Source: Misgurnus anguillicaudatus
Lineage: Eukaryota > Chordata > Actinopteri > Cypriniformes > Cobitidae
Direction: 5' to 3'
DNA length: 64,000 nt
Assembly: GCF_027580225.2 (NCBI RefSeq)
Contig: NC_073352.2
Coordinates: 64,501 to 128,500 of the forward strand
Under the pieces are notes generated by a model. The model was not told the DNA's origin. It did not search any database and saw only the letters and a list, made by a program, of their open reading frames with translations. Within the stretch, counting starts at the first letter, position 1. Each line of letters begins with the position of its first letter. Shown here piece after piece: positions 33,901 through 43,954 of this stretch. A program made the translations under genes and the position numbers.

Positions 33901-35983
33901 CAGCGACGGTATACTTATTAATCACTAGAGGTGTGACGAGATCTGGTGCGACGTGGAGGTGAAATGCTGCCATTTCTCAAATAAAAGACTGTATCCTTCT
34001 GAGGTCGCATGAGAGTCTTATTAGAGACTATTAACAATTATAAAGTTTACTAATTATTAAGTTAATTGCAAATTGTTGTAATATGCATATGACTTGCAAA
34101 TGTAATGCTCAGTTAACTGAAATAAACCTTGATGATGTATGTAGCCTGCATATGCGACCTCTGGAAGATGCAGCTTTCTGTTTGAACCTTTTACAGTGCA
34201 TGCATTATATTCTTTCTTTTACTGCATGTGCTTTTTTATTTAGGTTTCCAATAATGTTCGTTTGGGAACTGGTATAAAATCTGAGGTGTGTTTTTCTGTT
34301 CATCAGTGTCAGAAGTGTCTCAGCAGATTAAACCCTCACACAGAGTTCACATGAATGTCTGCATTGTTACGGCCGTGTTTTGTATTTATTATTATTTTGT
34401 GTGGTATGTTGTATTGATTTGGTTTATCCTTTTACCGAGGAGAAGCTCCGCCCTCATGCACCTGCAGCTCATGATGAAGTTTGGGGTGGAGATAAAAGGA
34501 GAGGGTGACTGCGTGAGAAGGCTGAGTTCCCTATGCTGTTTCCATCTGAACTCCAGTCACCCGGTCGCCACTGCCACTGTCTTTAGCTCTACGTGAGCGT
34601 GGCGCACACTTGAGGGGAAGCTTTATTGGTCCCGCTGCTTTGACAAGAGCTCCGTGTGCGTCCTGAGATTTCGCTGACGCTGAAAAACTGTGTATTTATT
34701 TAATTTTTGGCTGTTCTATGTTTTTGGTTTTTGTCAAATTGTGTGTGAAAGTCTTTCGTCCGCAACCCTTACAAGTAGTTGCCCGTGGCACGTGAGTGCA
34801 ACGGCATTTAATAAATATTTAAATGGTGCTTTGACTCGAGTGTCCTTTTTTATGTTGCGTGAACCCCACTACCCTTACGAGCAACTTTGAGGGGTTCGTA
34901 ACAGCATGTTCTTGCTCAAGAAGGACAGTGGCTGTATCATTTCTATTGTAAAGAATTGGACAAATATTAAAGATTCAAATGGATTTAAACATTGTTTGGC
35001 TAAAAATGAATGTTTTCCTTCTAAAGTGAAAGTGAAGATAGCATCCGCGAGACGAGTACACTATTGCCCCCTGCAGGCATTTGTTATAATACATAATGCA
35101 GGTTTATTACATAGGCTACAAATATAATGTTGTTTAATGTAACTTGGTTTTGATACTTAATTTGAACCAAATTATTATTGCATCTTCATTATTATGTAAT
35201 TTTAAAGGCTATTGTTCACTTGGGTCTTTTTTGATTACCAAAAAATATCAAATTCAGAGAGAGCAGGGCTGGTTGGGCCAAGGGTTAGTTGGCACACAGT
35301 TCAATTACAGTACACTAAAGGGCCCTGCCACAAAAATCTAACATTAACATGACTGCCCTCTTGACCTGAACACACCCATTTACTAAAATCATTGAATAGT
35401 CACTAACTGTTGAGGTGTGGATAGCTTCTATATTTTACAGTGTCAAAACAAAAACAGTTCCCCACACTAAATACATTTAAGAGCTATGATAGATTGTTCT
35501 TGTGAACCCAATCTCGTGTCTCGTCTCGTGGATTAAGTGTCTCGTCACATCCCTATTAATCACACAAACAATGTAGTAAAGTGAAACTTGTCCTCTGCAT
35601 TTAACCCATCCCAGGAGCAGGGGCAACCATAGCACAGCGCCCTTGAACCAACTCCAGATTCTTAGCCAGTGCCTCGGTCAAGGGCACTGAGTGGATAATT
35701 AATCTAAATGTGCGCGTTTTTGATGGTGCAGGAAACCCACACAAACACGGGAGAACATGCAAACTCAACACAGAAAGGACCAGGGCTGGATAGGGGTTTG
35801 AACAGAGTTATCATACAGCCTATAGAAAATATAATATAAACATCTGCTTTAACCTACTTCTTTGATGTGATGGACTTTCTTGCAGTCTCTCATTTTCACT
35901 GCCTTGACTGTTGAGCTCACTTTCACTTGTGGAAGGTGACACTGTATGAACTAAATGACATGTTATGGACAAAAGAAGGGAAT

Positions 35984-36014
<31 letters not shown>

Positions 36015-38180
36015 TACATACATACATACATACACACACAAGAAACTGGAAGCAAAGTACTTAACATTTTTAATTAATTACCCATATCTGAATTTTGGAA
36101 TGAGCAGAATTAGAACAGATAAAAAATGTTATAAATGAATGATAAACCCATTGCATTGCTGTGAAAAAAATAACTTTTGACTGTGACTACAACCTGTTGC
36201 TAAACAACATTTCAAATTCTCAAACCCACCTCTCTTTCTCGAGCCCACAGGACTTTCAAAGTCACTATCGGAGAGTTCCTCAGGTTCCTCCTGGAGAAAA
36301 AAAAGTGATAAATAATACATCAAGCAAGTGGTAGTTAAGTATTTAACACTGAGTAAACCTAAAAAAAATTAGATGTTATTTATGTAAAGAAGCAAGATAA
36401 GCAACATAAATATTTTTACTTCTAACACATTGAAATGCTGCCCATAACTGAAACCCTGTACTGTCATGTAAACTGTTTACCTGTACAGGTTTGCTTATTG
36501 ATGCCATTATATAGAGACAAGTGGCTGAACTAATCGAGGCAACTTCTTTTCCACCCCACAGAAAACTGCTTGAGACATTTGGTTTCATTAGTCTTTTGCA
36601 TCCCTTGACTGTACTCAAATACTCGAATGGGAAAGACTGGCCCATAGACAATGCAAACGTTCTTCTGAAAATGGCAGTCATTTCTTCTTTAAGTTGTGCT
36701 TCAGACCAGTCAGATGTAAAGGAGATCTTCCCAATAAGGCCATCGCGTGCTAAATTTGCTCTCGAGTCTCCCCTTGGAATGCGGAATGTTGATGCTGACG
36801 AAAAAGGCAAGCACACAACATCTTTTGTATAGTGTTTGCAGGCTTTGTTTTTTCTGACAAAACGTGAGTGTGTAGCAGTCCTTTGATGAACTGATGGAAA
36901 GGGAACCTGAAATCAATGAAAACAGAGACACTTGTGCATTACAAGAGAGCAATTCGTTTTCGTTAATTGTGAATGCAAACTGTAGATGCAAACCAACTAA
37001 CCAACTGGTTCATTAAACTTTTTTTGTCAATAAGCAATTTATTAAATCAAAACACTGGTGTTGTGTAAAATAGTGTAAAAAATCATGATTGGAATTAATC
37101 CTGAAACACCACACAAATAAAAACAACAACAACAAACAGCCAGCTAGGTTACATGAATATGCAAATATACAGAGCGGTATGATGTCCCAGTGGAGGTGGT
37201 GGGTGTGGCTGGCCCCGGTGTGTAATTGTAAGTGGTGGGAACCTGAAGAGACATTATCAAAAAATTAGCAACATTATATATCAAGAGTTTTTAATGTTTA
37301 CATGCTCAGCAGTCAAAGGTCATGGTTGAGATTGGTAACTGAAACAAAGAGAGATACATGTTATGCTTTTTTACAGTATGCACTCTTACTCTGGTACCTT
37401 ATTCACATGAAATTAAATGTCTTTATCATTATGACTGCCGCTGTCCTCCATCAGCATTTCTCTCTCTCTAGCCAAGCAGAGAATGGTTTTATCTTGTGAG
37501 TAAAGGTCAACAGGTAAGTTAAGCCAAGGTGAGATGCCTGACACAGGACAGAGGCAGATTTCCATTTGACCAACAATTTAGTGTAATTTGTAAGGTGAGA
37601 AGTAGCCTCCGTTAGCTGTAATGCTAAATTATGTAATGAATCATGCTTTGCTGCTCAGCAAATCTTCACATAATCTTACCCTTACGAAAATTAACCATGG
37701 TTTTACTACGGTTAAAACCAGAAAAAACATGGTAACTGTGGTAAACCGTAGTAACCACAAAATAACCATGGGTTTGACAACCATGGTTTTCCAAAACCAT
37801 AGTTAAACCATGTTAGTGTAGTAAAACCATGATTTTGCTGGTGGAAATCGATACACACAAAAAAACCATGGTTACTACACTTTTACCACAATAAAACCAT
37901 GGTTTACTGCGTCACTCACGTTAAACGTGTGAGTTTTACGCTTTATAGAAACACATGTGCTACACATAAAGTTCATTTGTTGCTAGTAACAAATCTCTTT
38001 TGCCAGTTTAGTTAAGTTAATCTTTACAAAAAATCGAATGCTACGTGATTTGAAAAACATACTTACCGGTGTGGTGGCATGTGGTGGCCCGGAGGCGGTT
38101 GTTGTCGTTGTTGAAACATTTTGGATAGCCGCCAGGACGGCTCTGCCGATGCTCTCAACTAAAGCGGATTCGTTGGACAT
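28123..38180 (-). CDS. HECT E3 ubiquitin ligase with UIM (G2E3-like), transposon-borne, about 12 exons
   Basis: Proposed exons, 5' to 3': 38180-38067, 37242-37171, 36906-36481, 36290-36230, 35941-35858, 31910-31813, 31493-31401, 31237-30945, 30779-30556, 30288-30088, 30009-29820, 28430-28123. Exons 1-2 encode the same 62 residues as the integrase. Exon 3 has FRIPRGDSRANLARDGLIGK and SSSFLWGGKEVASI, a module seen in fish G2E3-like proteins. Exons 4-6 are an acidic Ser/Glu-rich linker. Exon 7 has a ubiquitin-interacting motif (EEDEALEEAIQRSLLEE). Exons 8-12 form a HECT domain: ISRANVWTTALRVF, DLGGPRREFFRLL, VYRTIGRMMSTIIVEGG, then FATGSSKVPAIGF and LPIAHTCANELHLF, whose Cys is the expected thioester site. 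All junctions are in phase except exon 6 to 7, which are off by one base; that linker is uncertain. Total about 720 aa. Confidence 0.8.
28483..28706. repeat. complete cyprinid AAAGGGATAGTT repeat inside HECT intron
   Basis: Left TTTAAAGGGATAGTTAACCC and right GGGGTATCCCTTTAAG are inverted; the inside reads ATTCTGTCATCATATACTCA and TTTGTAACCAAACTG. Same family as the insertion site of the whole transposon. Confidence 0.75.
28707..29819. other. last long HECT intron; weak minus-strand coding hint at 29242-29594
   Basis: Mostly AT-rich. Two overlapping minus-strand frames (29594-29397 and 29451-29242) have a more coding-like composition, the second with TPGDLIKTFILRKANENRA and KKVKRRHPKQ, but I recognise no family, and the HECT frame joins correctly without them. 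Possibly a decayed third gene. Confidence 0.25.
30866..30939. repeat. (TA)n and poly-T low-complexity tract
   Basis: TATATC/TATATA repeats followed by a T run, just downstream of the HECT exon ending at 30945. It replaces the usual intron start and explains the long Lys/Tyr/Ile run in translation past the donor. Confidence 0.8.
31529..31705. repeat. (GA)n-rich simple repeat
   Basis: AGAGAGAGAA/GAGCGAGAGATAGA units on the plus strand lie immediately upstream (minus sense) of the UIM exon. Long Ser/Leu frames on the minus strand here are artefacts of the repeat. Its expansion may have disturbed the exon 6-7 splice region. Confidence 0.85.
32209..32689. repeat. AAAGGATTAGTTCACC-type dispersed repeat and unassigned sequence
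   Basis: Starts TTAAAGGATTAGTTCACCTT, with CACAATGCCATCCAAGATAT and an AGTGGAAGAGAAATTAAG-type core typical of cyprinid repeats. No coding capacity. Right end not resolved. Confidence 0.5.
32690..33912. mobile_element. non-autonomous DNA element with about 50-bp TIRs
   Basis: Left TATCGTCGCTGTCCGATGAA (then ACTCGCGTATGTCC) and right GGACATACGTGAGTTTCATC (then GGGCAGCGACGGTATA) are inverted. The 1.2-kb interior has no transposase. It sits in an intron of the HECT gene, 13 bp before the next element. Confidence 0.75.
33926..35555. mobile_element. hAT element, 8-bp TSD, carrying a solo LTR
   Basis: Ends TAGAGGTGTGACGAGA and TCTCGTCACATCCCTA are inverted, flanked by TTAATCAC at 33918-33925 and 35556-35563. 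It contains the solo LTR 34365-34903; no transposase is visible in the rest. Confidence 0.88.
34365..34903. mobile_element. solo LTR, 539 bp
   Basis: Starts TGTTACGGCCGTG and ends GGGTTCGTAACA, flanked by GCAT at 34361-34364 and 34904-34907. CG-containing with no coding frame; TTTAATAAATATTT near 34807 may be the polyadenylation signal in plus orientation. A lone LTR is the usual product of recombination between the two LTRs of one element. Confidence 0.75.
35585..35800. repeat. dispersed fish repeat fragment
   Basis: CTCTGCATTTAACCCATCCC, GTCAAGGGCACTGAGTGG and GGGAGAACATGCAAACTC are hallmark phrases of a widespread fish interspersed repeat. Fragmentary, non-coding. Confidence 0.5.
35981..36040. 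repeat. (CA)n/(TACA)n microsatellite
   Basis: ACACACACAC followed by TACATACATACA units in the intron between HECT exons 4 and 5. Confidence 0.9.
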
Positions 38181-39066
38181 TTTGAACGACAGTAACGTTA
38201 ACGGTTACCGTACCTGGTCGGGGCGGGCGGGGATACAGGCTCTTGCTGGCGATTAAGCATGCGAACATGACAGAGTGATGACATGATGAGTGAGGACATA
38301 AATTCGGTCAAAGTGAGACCCCTCGTGGCTGGCTATTATTGCTACAGGTCCCGCACTTTTCATAAAAATGACACTTGACTACTCCTCAAATACAGTTTCT
38401 TCAAACGTGATTATTATTTTAAGTAGTTATTATCACGATAATCCATGTCCAAGAGTCAATTTCCTCGGATGAGATGGTTTTTATTCGTTACTTATTTGAC
38501 ACGATGCTGTGGACGCGCGAACTGACCTCGAGCTTTTGTTTTGGCGCTTCCGGTTGGCGGCATTTTGAATTTGCATGTTGGTTGGATGTTTAGTTTCACC
38601 CGAAACATTTAATTTCAACATTTAGATTTATATTTATATTTAACATTTAGATTTTACATTTAGATTTAGATTTATATTTAACATTTAGATTTATATTTAA
38701 CATTTAGATTTTACATTTATATTTAACATTTAGATTTAACATTTAGATTTAGATTTAACATTTAGATTTTACATTTATATTAAGATTTTGATTTAGCATT
38801 TAGATTTATATTTAACATTTAGATTTAGATTTAACATTTAGACTTTACATTTATATTTAGATTTAACATTTAACATTTAGATGTAACATTTAATATTTAC
38901 ATTTAACTATTTAAAATATCTCTAAGTTGACAAATAATTTTGTAAATGTGCTAAAAAGTGAAAGTCAAAAATTAATACCAGTTTTTTAAAACATTGTTTG
39001 AAGCTAAATGTGACAAAATGTTGCTGATATTTTGAGTATGCGCCACTTTACAATTGGCACCCCATA
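37056..39066 (-). repeat. right terminal inverted repeat, about 2.0 kb
   Basis: Reverse complement of 23470-25487. It supplies the promoter-like segment, exon 1 (38067-38180) and exon 2 (37171-37242) of the HECT gene. Exons 1 and 2 are identical in the two arms; scattered differences are seen outside them, e.g. around 38505-38520 against 24010-24030. Confidence 0.9.
38181..38356 (-). promoter_or_regulatory. putative HECT-gene promoter in right TIR
   Basis: Mirror copy of 24180-24355 directly upstream of ATG 38180 on the minus strand. Nearly identical sequence implies the same transcription-factor input as the integrase gene. Confidence 0.4.
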
Positions 39067-39072
39067 AACATG
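39067..39072. repeat. target-site duplication, right copy (AACATG)
   Basis: Matches 23464-23469. Immediately followed by the rest of the interrupted cyprinid repeat (about 39073-39125). Confidence 0.88.
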
Positions 39073-39125
39073 AGTGTGTAAATAATGACAGAATTTTCAT
39101 TTTTGAGTGAACTACCCCTTTAACA

Positions 39126-39844
39126 TTTTTATACCCAGGGGTAAAAGAAATGTATGTTAAACATTTTTATTTTGTCTTTTTTTTGTTACTGCTACTTTCA
39201 ACAAGACTAATTATTCAGCCAAGCTTATTTAGTACTTTAAAAAATGAAGGGCTTTTATGGGTTTTTAGACCCAGATATGTGCTCACAGTTCGCCCATAAA
39301 ATGCCCAGTGGTCCCACAATTTTCCTGCAGTATGCCCACACTTTGTCCATTGTGCCCACATTTTTCCCACGTATTTGTATTTAAATACATTTTTTCACAC
39401 AGCATTTTGTATTTGTGATATCTGTGAATTTGTGATAGTATTTTGTATTTGAATTTTAAAACAATTCCATATATGCATGTATGCCAATCTCAGATCATAT
39501 GCATGTGAAAGGCAGTTTCTGGTATAAATAGCAGAACACAAAAGGTTTTCTGTGTCATTAGAAATGCAGTCAAAAAGTGGGACAACAAGGATAACTGATC
39601 ATGAAGGTAAGAACCTTAACCATGCCAGGTGAGGGATATATTATGGCTGAAAAAAACAAACCAATTAATGAAATATTCATGTCATATGTGTATTTACCAT
39701 TTAAATTCGTATTACATTTTTGTTAGCTGTCCTATTTTGAGATATGTATTAGCCTAATATTAATAGTATAATTAATATTATATAATACATTCTTGAAACG
39801 AGGTTAAACCCTTGGAAAGACATAGGAAATAATATAGAAATTTA
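39126..39844. other. no gene established; TATA-box and mini-exon candidate
   Basis: At 39521-39530 a TATAAATAG-type box precedes ATG 39565, which opens a 15-codon frame (MQSKSGTTRITDHE) ending in a strong donor, GGTAAGAAC. This could be the first exon of an unrecognised gene or of a decayed element; no continuation was found. Confidence 0.2.
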
Positions 39845-40077
39845 GCCCTTTTATAGACGTCTTTTCAACGACCATGAAAAGACGTCTTTTAGCCTTTCAC
39901 TTTTCAACCAAATTTAGCCTTTTTCTAGACGTCGATTTATAGGCGTCTTTTCAACGACCATGAAAAGACGTCTTTTAGCCTTTCACTTTTCAACCAGAAT
40001 TTCACGTCATTAAGACGTCTGGAGAAGTCGTCGTTTCGACGTCTTTTCAACCAGATTTTGCTGGGTGGGATAGCGCT
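39845..40077. repeat. GACGTC-rich repeat, right-type end, two tandem units
   Basis: Two direct units share CTTTTCAACGACCATGAAAA then GACGTCTTTTAGCCTTTCAC, followed by the end TTTTGCTGGGTGGG. The inverse of that end begins the copy at 10510. Confidence 0.65.
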
Positions 40078-40176
40078 GCTTGTCCCCAATTTGTTTTCAT
40101 TTGGTGGTTGACAGAGTTTAGTTAAACTAAAATTAAAGTAAAATGCATACATTTATCTCTCTGTGGTTTGGATTAG

Positions 40177-40277
40177 GCTCTTCACCAATCAGCTCATGAC
40201 CCTGTTCAACATGAAGAGGAAGGGCAAAAAAGAAAACATTAAAATTGAAGACAAGAAATTGTTTTCAGCAATAAAAG
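40177..40277 (+). other. exon of a DUF4806-like protein
   Basis: Acceptor TTTGGATTAG, then a frame reading LFTNQLMTLFNMKRKGKKEN and IKIEDKKLFSAIK, then donor GTAAGC. The F-T-xx-L-xx-xFxxKRKGKK-xx-x-xL pattern is how DUF4806 domains usually end (L-xxFSWKGKKGK-AF). Together with 9005-9171 it suggests one gene torn apart by about 30 kb of insertions. Confidence 0.45.
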
Positions 40278-41020
40278 GTAAGCTTTGTATTATGGTCATT
40301 AAAATATAATAAATAAATATATTTGTAATTTTATATATGTAGGTGTGGAATGCTTAATATCTGGCTTGATGTAATTTGATTTGATTTGTGATTTAATAAC
40401 TATTTCATTTAATTGATTCGAGTACTCCAGGGGCATCATGCACCAATTTTTTTTCTAACAATCTGAGAACTGCCTTCATGCAAAAAACTCAAAAAAAGGG
40501 TTGACTAATTTTTATATCAAATACTGTTCAATCGAAAACATGACATATTGGCATAATATTTACATCTGAAACGGCAAGTTTTGTTTATTACCATTTTGTT
40601 TAATGACTTGTTTAATTGTGTCATTAATGCATTTGGCACAACAGCTGCATTATCCTATAAAATTAATGTAATTTTAAATCCATGAGGTATATAGCCTAAA
40701 CAACAAAAATGACATAAGCTGTAGCTTATAGCGTGATTTATTTTAATGTTCAATAATGATTTTAAAAAATGTTTAGATAAAATTATTAGAGGAACGGATT
40801 TTTGCATAAAATTTTACCTCACATGTAAACGTGTGATTCCGCGCCCCTGTGAACTCTGGCAAACTTTGGTGCTGTACCAGGAAGATCAATCTAGAAATCT
40901 CTACTAATTTAATGTCGAGACACATTTTAATCTTCTGTGCAACAACACGCTCACACTTACTGATAATGGGGTCAATAAAACTGGGTGCTGAATCCCTCAA
41001 TGTGAATAATGTCATAAAAT
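40278..41020. other. no gene seen
   Basis: AT-rich unique-looking sequence between the DUF4806-like exon and the palindrome. No credible exon or repeat end was recognised. Confidence 0.5.
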
Positions 41021-41534
41021 GTAAGAAAGGGACAGCACTCACAGCTCAAGCCCCAAAAACAGCATCCAATCGCCCACAACGAACGTTTCGGGCTGAGCGC
41101 CCTTCTTCAGCGTACTGGCGATTTCACAAATTAATCACAGGTGTTTCCTTAAATAAGGTGTTCACCTCTAACCTGTATACAATTCCTCTCCAAAAGAGGG
41201 AGCTCAAGATACAAGCAACCATCAAAATACATTTCTGAAAATGTACAAATTGTACAAATACACTGATATGCAATAGACAAATTGCATATCAGTGTATTTG
41301 TACAATTTGTACATTTTCAGAAATGTATTTTGATGGTTGCTTGTATCTTGAGCTCCCTCTTTTGGAGAGGAATTGTATACAGGTTAGAGGTGAACACCTT
41401 ATTTAAGGAAACACCTGTGATTAATTTGTGAAATCGCCAGTACGCTGAAGAAGGGCGCTCAGCCCGAAACGTTCGTTGTGGGCGATTAAACGCAATTTTT
41501 GAAGCTTGAACTGTGAGTGCTGTCCCTTTCTTAC
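41021..41534. repeat. 514-bp near-perfect palindrome with 6-nt loop
   Basis: The left arm from GTAAGAAAGGGACAGCACTC pairs with the right arm ending GAGTGCTGTCCCTTTCTTAC. The centre is ATATGCAAT-agacaa-ATTGCATAT at 41266-41289. Arms diverge only near the ends (a short segment around 41055 differs from 41500-41510). Both carry CTGAAGAAGGGCGCTCAGCC and GAAACGTTCGTTG. Apparent frames in both arms are mirror images of each other and not genes. Confidence 0.9.
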
Positions 41535-41934
41535 ATATTTTGAGACACATTTTAAACCATACATTTTCTACACAAAGGAGGTTAACTGCACATTACCGTA
41601 CTGGGGTTTGGAAATGTTGTGAGCGTTTCTTACACGTTTTTAAATCCTCAGATAGCCTTTTAAGCTTTTTGTGTTTTATTGTTCTGCCTTTTAAGCTTTT
41701 TTGTGTTAATGTGTTAATTTATACTTTACTGTTCTGCCTGTTAAGTTTTGGTCCAACAACATAGTAATAAAAATATATTTTGAGAATTTAGGTCTGTCTG
41801 TCTGCAGTTTCATGACACGACAACCAGTGAGAACTACCTCACTGTCACGGTTTTGAAGTAAACATTTTTTAAAGTTGGATCCTTGAAAATATGCACAGTT
41901 GTGAGTTTAATGTCACTATGGTTCTAATACAACT

Positions 41935-42228
41935 TTTAGTCTGGCTGCCTTTAGATGTCTAACAATTACGTCTGAAACACGTCTTTAGTTGACGTCTAAA
42001 CAAAGTCGAGTAAAGACATATAAAAAACTTAATTCTGGCTCCTGTGAGGACGTCTTCTGGATGTCTAACAATTACGTCTGTAGCACGTCTTTTATTGACG
42101 TCTAAACAATGTCCAGAAAAGACGTATAAAAAACTTTCATTCTGGCTCCTGTGAGGATGTCTTCTGGATGTCTAACAATTACATCATTTAGACGTGTTCT
42201 AGACGACTTTTTGCTCGCTGGGAGGAGT
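41935..42228. repeat. GACGTC-rich tandem repeat (about 2.3 units of about 125 bp)
   Basis: Units share TCTAACAATTACGTCTG, CACGTCTTT, TTGACGTCTAAACAA and TCTGGCTCCTGTGAGGA. Ends with TTTTGCTCGCTGGGA, resembling the TGCTGGGTGGG end seen at 40077. Confidence 0.7.
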
Positions 42229-42314
42229 TATCTTACTTGCTGTATAACTTGTATGTTGAAACAATATGTACCACACTCTAACTGAGCTATAACCTTATAT
42301 TAACTAATCATTGT

Positions 42315-43808
42315 TCACTCATCACGATAACGTGCTGGTGGTTTTGTGATCCGTACGGGATAGCATTTAACAGTCTCTGTTTTCTGAGTATGTTCCGTAG
42401 AGGGTGGTTCAGTGGAATGGTTTGTTTTTAATGGTTCTGTGATTTCTAGAACTTGATCATCATTCTTTTCTGGTGAAGGGGTGTTTGGGTGCATAGTGCC
42501 ACAACTATCACTCTGAGGTAATAACACCTGTGGGCTTACAGGACGGTTCACTGCAGTTTGCTGTGGCTCTGTGTCTGGGTGTGTCAGCATCTGATCCACA
42601 TGACGTTTCCATACCCCTGGCGATCCCACATTTACCTTGTACAACACAGGTACTGTCTTTTCTCTAACAATACCTTGTGCCCACTTTTCCTCCCCCTTCC
42701 TATAATCACGCACAAGAACTGACTCTCCTACCTCAAACTGTCTGGACTTAGAGTGACGCTGGCGCCGTTGTTGTTGGGCATCCTGTGACCTATGTACCGC
42801 TCCAGCAACACTCAGTTTTAAACAGTCCAGTCGAGAGCGCAGCCTGTGTCCCAGATACAACATAGCCGGGGTGTTTCTGTATGTCAGTAGAAATGCCTCA
42901 AGTCGCTGACGCACATGTGCTGTGCCTTTGGATGCTTTTAAGGCATGTTTGAATGTCTGCACGAACCGTTCGGCCAAGCCATTGGTGGCAGGATGGTATG
43001 GCGCTGAGCGGATGTGTTTGACTCCATTGGACTTCAGGAATGTACTGAATTCTTCAGCACAGAACTGCGGTCCGTTGTCACTCACAAGGATGTATGGAAT
43101 GCCGTAGCGACTAAACAGGCCCCTGAGCACTTGAATGGTCATGCTGGCAGTGGTGCTGTCCATGATATGCACCTCAGGCCACTTAGAATGTGCATCCACC
43201 GTGACCAAGTACATATGTCCTTCAAATGGACCCGCAAAGTCCACATGTATTCTTTCCCAAGGACTGGAGGGCCACATCCAGGGGTGTAAAGGTGCTAGCC
43301 CAGGCTCTTTTTGTACGCTCTGACAGGAGTGGCAAGATTTGACCTGGAGCTCAATTTGCAAGTCTATACCAGGCCACCAAACATAACTCTTCATCCTAAC
43401 TACACCTGGATGTGTTGAGTGGAGCTCTTCCAGAACTCGGGGGTGCAGTTTTGGTGGCACAACCACTCTCACACCCCACATGAGGCATCCCTGTTGGGTT
43501 GTGAGCTCATGCCGGCGCAACAGATAGGGTGACAGCTCTTCACCAGCATCCTTTGTAGCTGGGAAACGACCAGTCGAGACCATTTCAAAAACATGAGCCA
43601 AGGTGGGATCAGCCAAGGTGTCACTTCTAATTTCAGTGCTACTGACTGGTAATGTGTCCAACTGAGATGTGTAAAATACCTCTACTGCACTCCGCTTTTC
43701 TTTATGAGTGTAGGGGAGTGGCAGCCGTGACAGTCCATCTGCATTGGCATGTAATGCACCTTTCCGGTATTGAATGGTGTAATCATGCGCGACAGGAGGA
43801 GCGCCCAA
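42315..43808 (-). pseudogene. pol C-terminal part: RNase H tail and integrase
   Basis: About 497 open residues. The N-terminal end is the RNase H tail (HANADGLSRLP), then the zinc-binding module (HSTHPGVVRMK to CHSCQSVQ), then the integrase core: RIHVDFAGPFEGH (D), ILVSDNGPQFCAE (D) and HPATNGLAERFVQTF (E), with a GEEKWAQGIV C-terminal SH3-like segment. The integrase part itself is uninterrupted, but it is separated from RT by a frameshift and a stop. Confidence 0.9.
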
Positions 43809-43954
43809 TGCTGCATTCGGGCTGCAGCCATTGGCCGTGTACTTTTCAATGGGCTCAGAATGGAGGTCAGCGGCCGATGGTCAGTAAGTAGAATGAATTT
43901 GTTACCATAGAGGTACTGGTGGAACTTGCGTACTCCAAAAACTATTGCTAGCGC

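Larger units (their letters stand above)
23470..39066. mobile_element. 15.6-kb IS3EU-like DNA transposon with integrase and HECT E3 genes
   Basis: Starts TATGGGGTGCCAATTG and ends CAATTGGCACCCCATA, flanked by AACATG at 23464-23469 and 39067-39072. It has about 2.0-kb terminal inverted repeats and two convergent spliced genes: integrase (+, 24356-26981) and HECT ligase (-, 38180-28123). Later insertions enlarge the right gene's introns (32690-33912 and 33926-35555). The 6-bp duplication, TA-ended termini and integrase-type transposase agree with what I recall of the IS3EU superfamily; Ginger elements, which usually make 4-bp duplications, are the alternative. All integrase exons are in phase, so the copy may have been active recently. 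Confidence 0.88.

Noticed and set aside
40849..41550. Two frames with the same protein sequence on opposite strands
   Set aside because: They are the two arms of the palindrome read in mirror image, not duplicated genes.
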